From contig NZ_JAQFII010000001.1 of assembly GCF_029504575.1 (NCBI RefSeq), positions 4,595,001 through 4,659,000 on the forward strand: DNA of 64,000 nt, read 5' to 3'. The notes under the pieces are model-generated. The model saw only the letters and a program-made list of their open reading frames with translations, had not been told where the DNA came from and made no database searches. The DNA is from Streptomyces sp. SPB162. Its GTDB lineage: Bacteria; Actinomycetota; Actinomycetes; Streptomycetales; Streptomycetaceae. Both the position numbers and the translations under genes were made by a program. Below, piece by piece: positions 62,023-64,000 of the stretch. Position 1 is the first letter of the stretch. Each line of letters opens with the position of its first letter.

Positions 62023-62370
62023 ATGGAAGCCAGGGCCCAGGCGCGGTACATCCGCGTCACGCCCATGAAGGCCCGCCGCGTGGTGGACCTCATCCGTGGC
62101 ATGAATGCCACGGAGGCTCAGGCGGTCCTGCGTTTCGCCCCGCAGGCCGCGAGCGTGCCGGTGGGCAAGGTGCTCGACAGCGCCATTGCCAACGCCGCGC
62201 ACAACTACGACCACTCCGATGCCGAGTCTCTCGTCATCACTGAGGCGTATGTCGACGAAGGCCCGACCCTGAAGCGGTTCCGTCCGCGTGCCCAGGGCCG
62301 TGCCTACCGGATCCGCAAGCGGACCAGCCACATCACCGTGGTCGTCAGCAGCAAGGAAGGGACCCGGTAA
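62023..62370 (+). CDS. rplV: 50S ribosomal protein L22
   Basis: 115 residues from the ATG at 62023 (MEARAQARYIRVTPMKARRV) with GAAGGGA upstream; the ATG at 61999 adds eight residues and has a poorer site. The exit-tunnel hairpin GPTLKRFRPRAQGRAYRIRK is normal. One-base overlap with rpsC. Confidence 0.97.
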   Translation: MEARAQARYIRVTPMKARRVVDLIRGMNATEAQAVLRFAPQAASVPVGKVLDSAIANAAHNYDHSDAESLVITEAYVDEGPTLKRFRPRAQGRAYRIRKRTSHITVVVSSKEGTR

Positions 62371-63209
62371 TGGGCCAGAAGGTTAACCCGTACGGGTTCC
62401 GGCTCGGAATTACCACGGACTTCAAGTCTCGTTGGTACGCCGACAAGCTGTACAAGGACTACGTCAAGGAAGACGTCGCCATCCGCAAGATGATGACGCA
62501 GGGCATGGAGCGCGCCGGCATCTCGAAGGTGGAGATCGAGCGCACCCGTGACCGTGTGCGTGTGGACATCCACACCGCGCGTCCCGGCATCGTCATCGGC
62601 CGTCGTGGTGCCGAGGCCGACCGCATCCGCGGCGACCTGGAGAAGCTGACCGGCAAGCAGGTGCAGCTGAACATCCTCGAGGTCAAGAACCCCGAGATGG
62701 ACGCTCAGCTGGTGGCCCAGGCCGTCGCCGAGCAGCTCTCCTCGCGTGTCTCCTTCCGTCGCGCCATGCGTAAGAGCATGCAGGGCACGATGAAGGCCGG
62801 CGCCAAGGGCATCAAGATCCAGTGTGGCGGTCGTCTCGGCGGCGCCGAGATGTCCCGCTCCGAGTTCTACCGCGAAGGCCGTGTGCCGCTGCACACCCTG
62901 CGCGCCAATGTGGACTACGGCTTCTTCGAGGCCAAGACCACCTTCGGCCGCATCGGTGTGAAGGTGTGGATCTACAAGGGCAACGTCAAGAACATCGCAG
63001 AGGTTCGCGCCGACAACGCCGCGGCCCGTGCGGGCAACCGCCCGTCGCGTGGTCCCGGCGCCGGTGGAACCGACCGTCCGCAGCGCCGCGGTGGCGAGCG
63101 CGGCGGCCGTGGCCGTAAGCCTCAGACGGACGGCGGTTCGGCCCCCAAGGCCGAAGCCCCCGCCGCTGTAGAGGCGCCGGCTGCGGACACTCCCGGAACG
63201 GAGGCCTGA
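62370..63209 (+). CDS. rpsC: 30S ribosomal protein S3
   Basis: 279 residues. MGQKVNPYGFRLGITTDFKS, the KH-domain GIVIGRRGAEADRIRGDLEK and the helicase-linked basic residues are complete. The C-terminal 60 residues are a basic then Ala/Pro-rich extension (GGERGGRGRKPQTDGGSAPK) typical of actinobacteria. Confidence 0.98.
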   Translation: MGQKVNPYGFRLGITTDFKSRWYADKLYKDYVKEDVAIRKMMTQGMERAGISKVEIERTRDRVRVDIHTARPGIVIGRRGAEADRIRGDLEKLTGKQVQLNILEVKNPEMDAQLVAQAVAEQLSSRVSFRRAMRKSMQGTMKAGAKGIKIQCGGRLGGAEMSRSEFYREGRVPLHTLRANVDYGFFEAKTTFGRIGVKVWIYKGNVKNIAEVRADNAAARAGNRPSRGPGAGGTDRPQRRGGERGGRGRKPQTDGGSAPKAEAPAAVEAPAADTPGTEA

Positions 63210-63213
63210 CCCA

Positions 63214-63633
63214 ATGCTGATCCCCCGCAGGGTCAAGCACCGCAAGCAGCACCACCCGAAGCGCTCGGGCATGGCCAAGGGCGGCACCGAACTCGCGTTC
63301 GGTGAGTACGGCCTGCAGGCCGTCACCCCGGCCTATGTGACGAACCGGCAGATCGAGTCCGCTCGTATCTCCATCACCCGTCACATCAAGCGCGGCGGCA
63401 AGGTCTGGATCAACATCTACCCGGACCGTCCGCTGACCAAGAAGCCTGCCGAGACCCGCATGGGTTCCGGTAAGGGTTCGCCGGAGTGGTGGATCGCGAA
63501 CGTCAAGCCCGGTCGGGTGATGTTCGAGCTGTCCTTCCCGAACGAGAAGGTTGCCAAGGAGGCGCTCACCCGCGCCGCCCACAAGCTTCCGATGAAGTGC
63601 CGCATTGTGCGGCGCGAGGCAGGTGAATCGTGA
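63214..63633 (+). CDS. rplP: 50S ribosomal protein L16
   Basis: 139 residues, MLIPRRVKHRKQHHPKRSGM, with KVWINIYPDRPLTKKPAETR and GSGKGSPEWWIANVKPGRVM. It binds the elbow of A-site tRNA and is a target of avilamycin-type drugs; contact residues look normal. Confidence 0.98.
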   Translation: MLIPRRVKHRKQHHPKRSGMAKGGTELAFGEYGLQAVTPAYVTNRQIESARISITRHIKRGGKVWINIYPDRPLTKKPAETRMGSGKGSPEWWIANVKPGRVMFELSFPNEKVAKEALTRAAHKLPMKCRIVRREAGES

Positions 63634-63860
63634 TGGCGGCCGGCACCACTAAGGCCACCGAGCTGCGCACGCTGGGCGACGAGGAACTCCTCGCCAAGCT
63701 GAGCGAAGCCAAGGAGGAGCTGTTCAACCTCCGCTTCCAAGCGGCCACGGGACAGCTCGAGAACAACAACCGGCTCAAGGTCGTCCGCAAGGACATCGCC
63801 CGGATCTACACCTTGATGCGCGAGCGCGAGCTGGGCATCGAGACGGTGGAGAGCGCCTGA
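63633..63860 (+). CDS. rpmC: 50S ribosomal protein L29
   Basis: 75 residues from the ATG at 63633; a GTG three bases earlier is also possible. KEELFNLRFQAATGQLENNN and VRKDIARIYTLMRERELGIE are the signature helices. It overlaps rplP and rpsQ. Confidence 0.96.
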   Translation: MAAGTTKATELRTLGDEELLAKLSEAKEELFNLRFQAATGQLENNNRLKVVRKDIARIYTLMRERELGIETVESA

Positions 63861-64000
63861 TGAGCGAGAAGAATGTGACTGAGACCTCCGAGCAGCGCGG
63901 CTTCCGCAAGACCCGTGAGGGCCTTGTGGTCAGCGACAAGATGGACAAGACCGTAGTGGTCGCCGTCGAGGACCGTGTGAAGCACGCCCTGTACGGCAAG
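63860..64000 (+). CDS. rpsQ: 30S ribosomal protein S17 (3' end cut off)
   Basis: 47 residues visible before the window ends. The start MSEKNVTETSEQRGFRKTRE and the core GLVVSDKMDKTVVVAVEDRV with KHALYGK are S17. One-base overlap with rpmC. The operon continues outside the window. Confidence 0.97.
   Translation, partial: MSEKNVTETSEQRGFRKTREGLVVSDKMDKTVVVAVEDRVKHALYGK

Overview
The window is a piece of an actinobacterial chromosome, almost certainly Streptomyces or a very close relative. The base composition is very GC-rich, GTG and TTG starts are common, many junctions are ATGA or GTGA stop-start overlaps, and the gene order tRNA-Trp, secE, nusG, rplK, rplA, rplJ, rplL, rpoB, rpoC, rpsL, rpsG, fusA, tuf is the classic high-GC Gram-positive arrangement. 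There is no rRNA operon, prophage, insertion sequence or CRISPR array. RpoB and RpsL carry wild-type drug-target residues.

Positions 1-1050 hold a divergent pair: a truncated NAD(P)H-binding oxidoreductase and an HxlR redox-type regulator with a dyad at its start. From 1075 to 18259 is an energy-metabolism locus. It has a two-subunit 2-oxoacid:ferredoxin oxidoreductase (korAB), a NarL-type response regulator, two paralogous membrane histidine kinases, and a divergent, tightly coupled ten-gene complex I-like operon (nuoA, B, C, H, I, J, K, L, M, N) that lacks nuoD and the whole NADH module nuoEFG. NuoC carries a long Pro-Glu-Ala repeat tail.

From 18.3 to 34.3 kb the genes are mixed housekeeping and accessory: HtpX protease, YccF, a PhyH dioxygenase with a frameshifted AraC regulator, YajQ, tRNA-Tyr, an SDR, a cytosine-deaminase-like amidohydrolase without key ligands, tRNA-Thr and tRNA-Met, rpmG, hadA/hadB-like hot-dog dehydratases, a TetR/MFS pair sharing an operator-like repeat, murB, a frameshifted LtrA protein, adenosine deaminase and an AspC-type aminotransferase. 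Short tandem-repeat arrays occur in several gaps.

From 34.4 to 52.1 kb lies the transcription and translation core: tRNA-Trp, secE-nusG, rplKA, rplJL with a leader, rpoBC and the str operon rpsL-rpsG-fusA-tuf. A four-gene secretory or envelope cassette (52.2-58.3 kb: PIG-L lipoprotein, MFS transporter, anchored propeller-like protein, frameshifted dimethylformamidase-like lipoprotein) separates this from the S10 operon (rpsJ onward), which runs off the right edge inside rpsQ. The str and S10 leaders share an exact 26-nt hairpin-containing element.

Three genes (AraC, LtrA, dimethylformamidase-like) each need a one-base correction to restore a full-length reading frame. They are either recent pseudogenes or sequencing indels.
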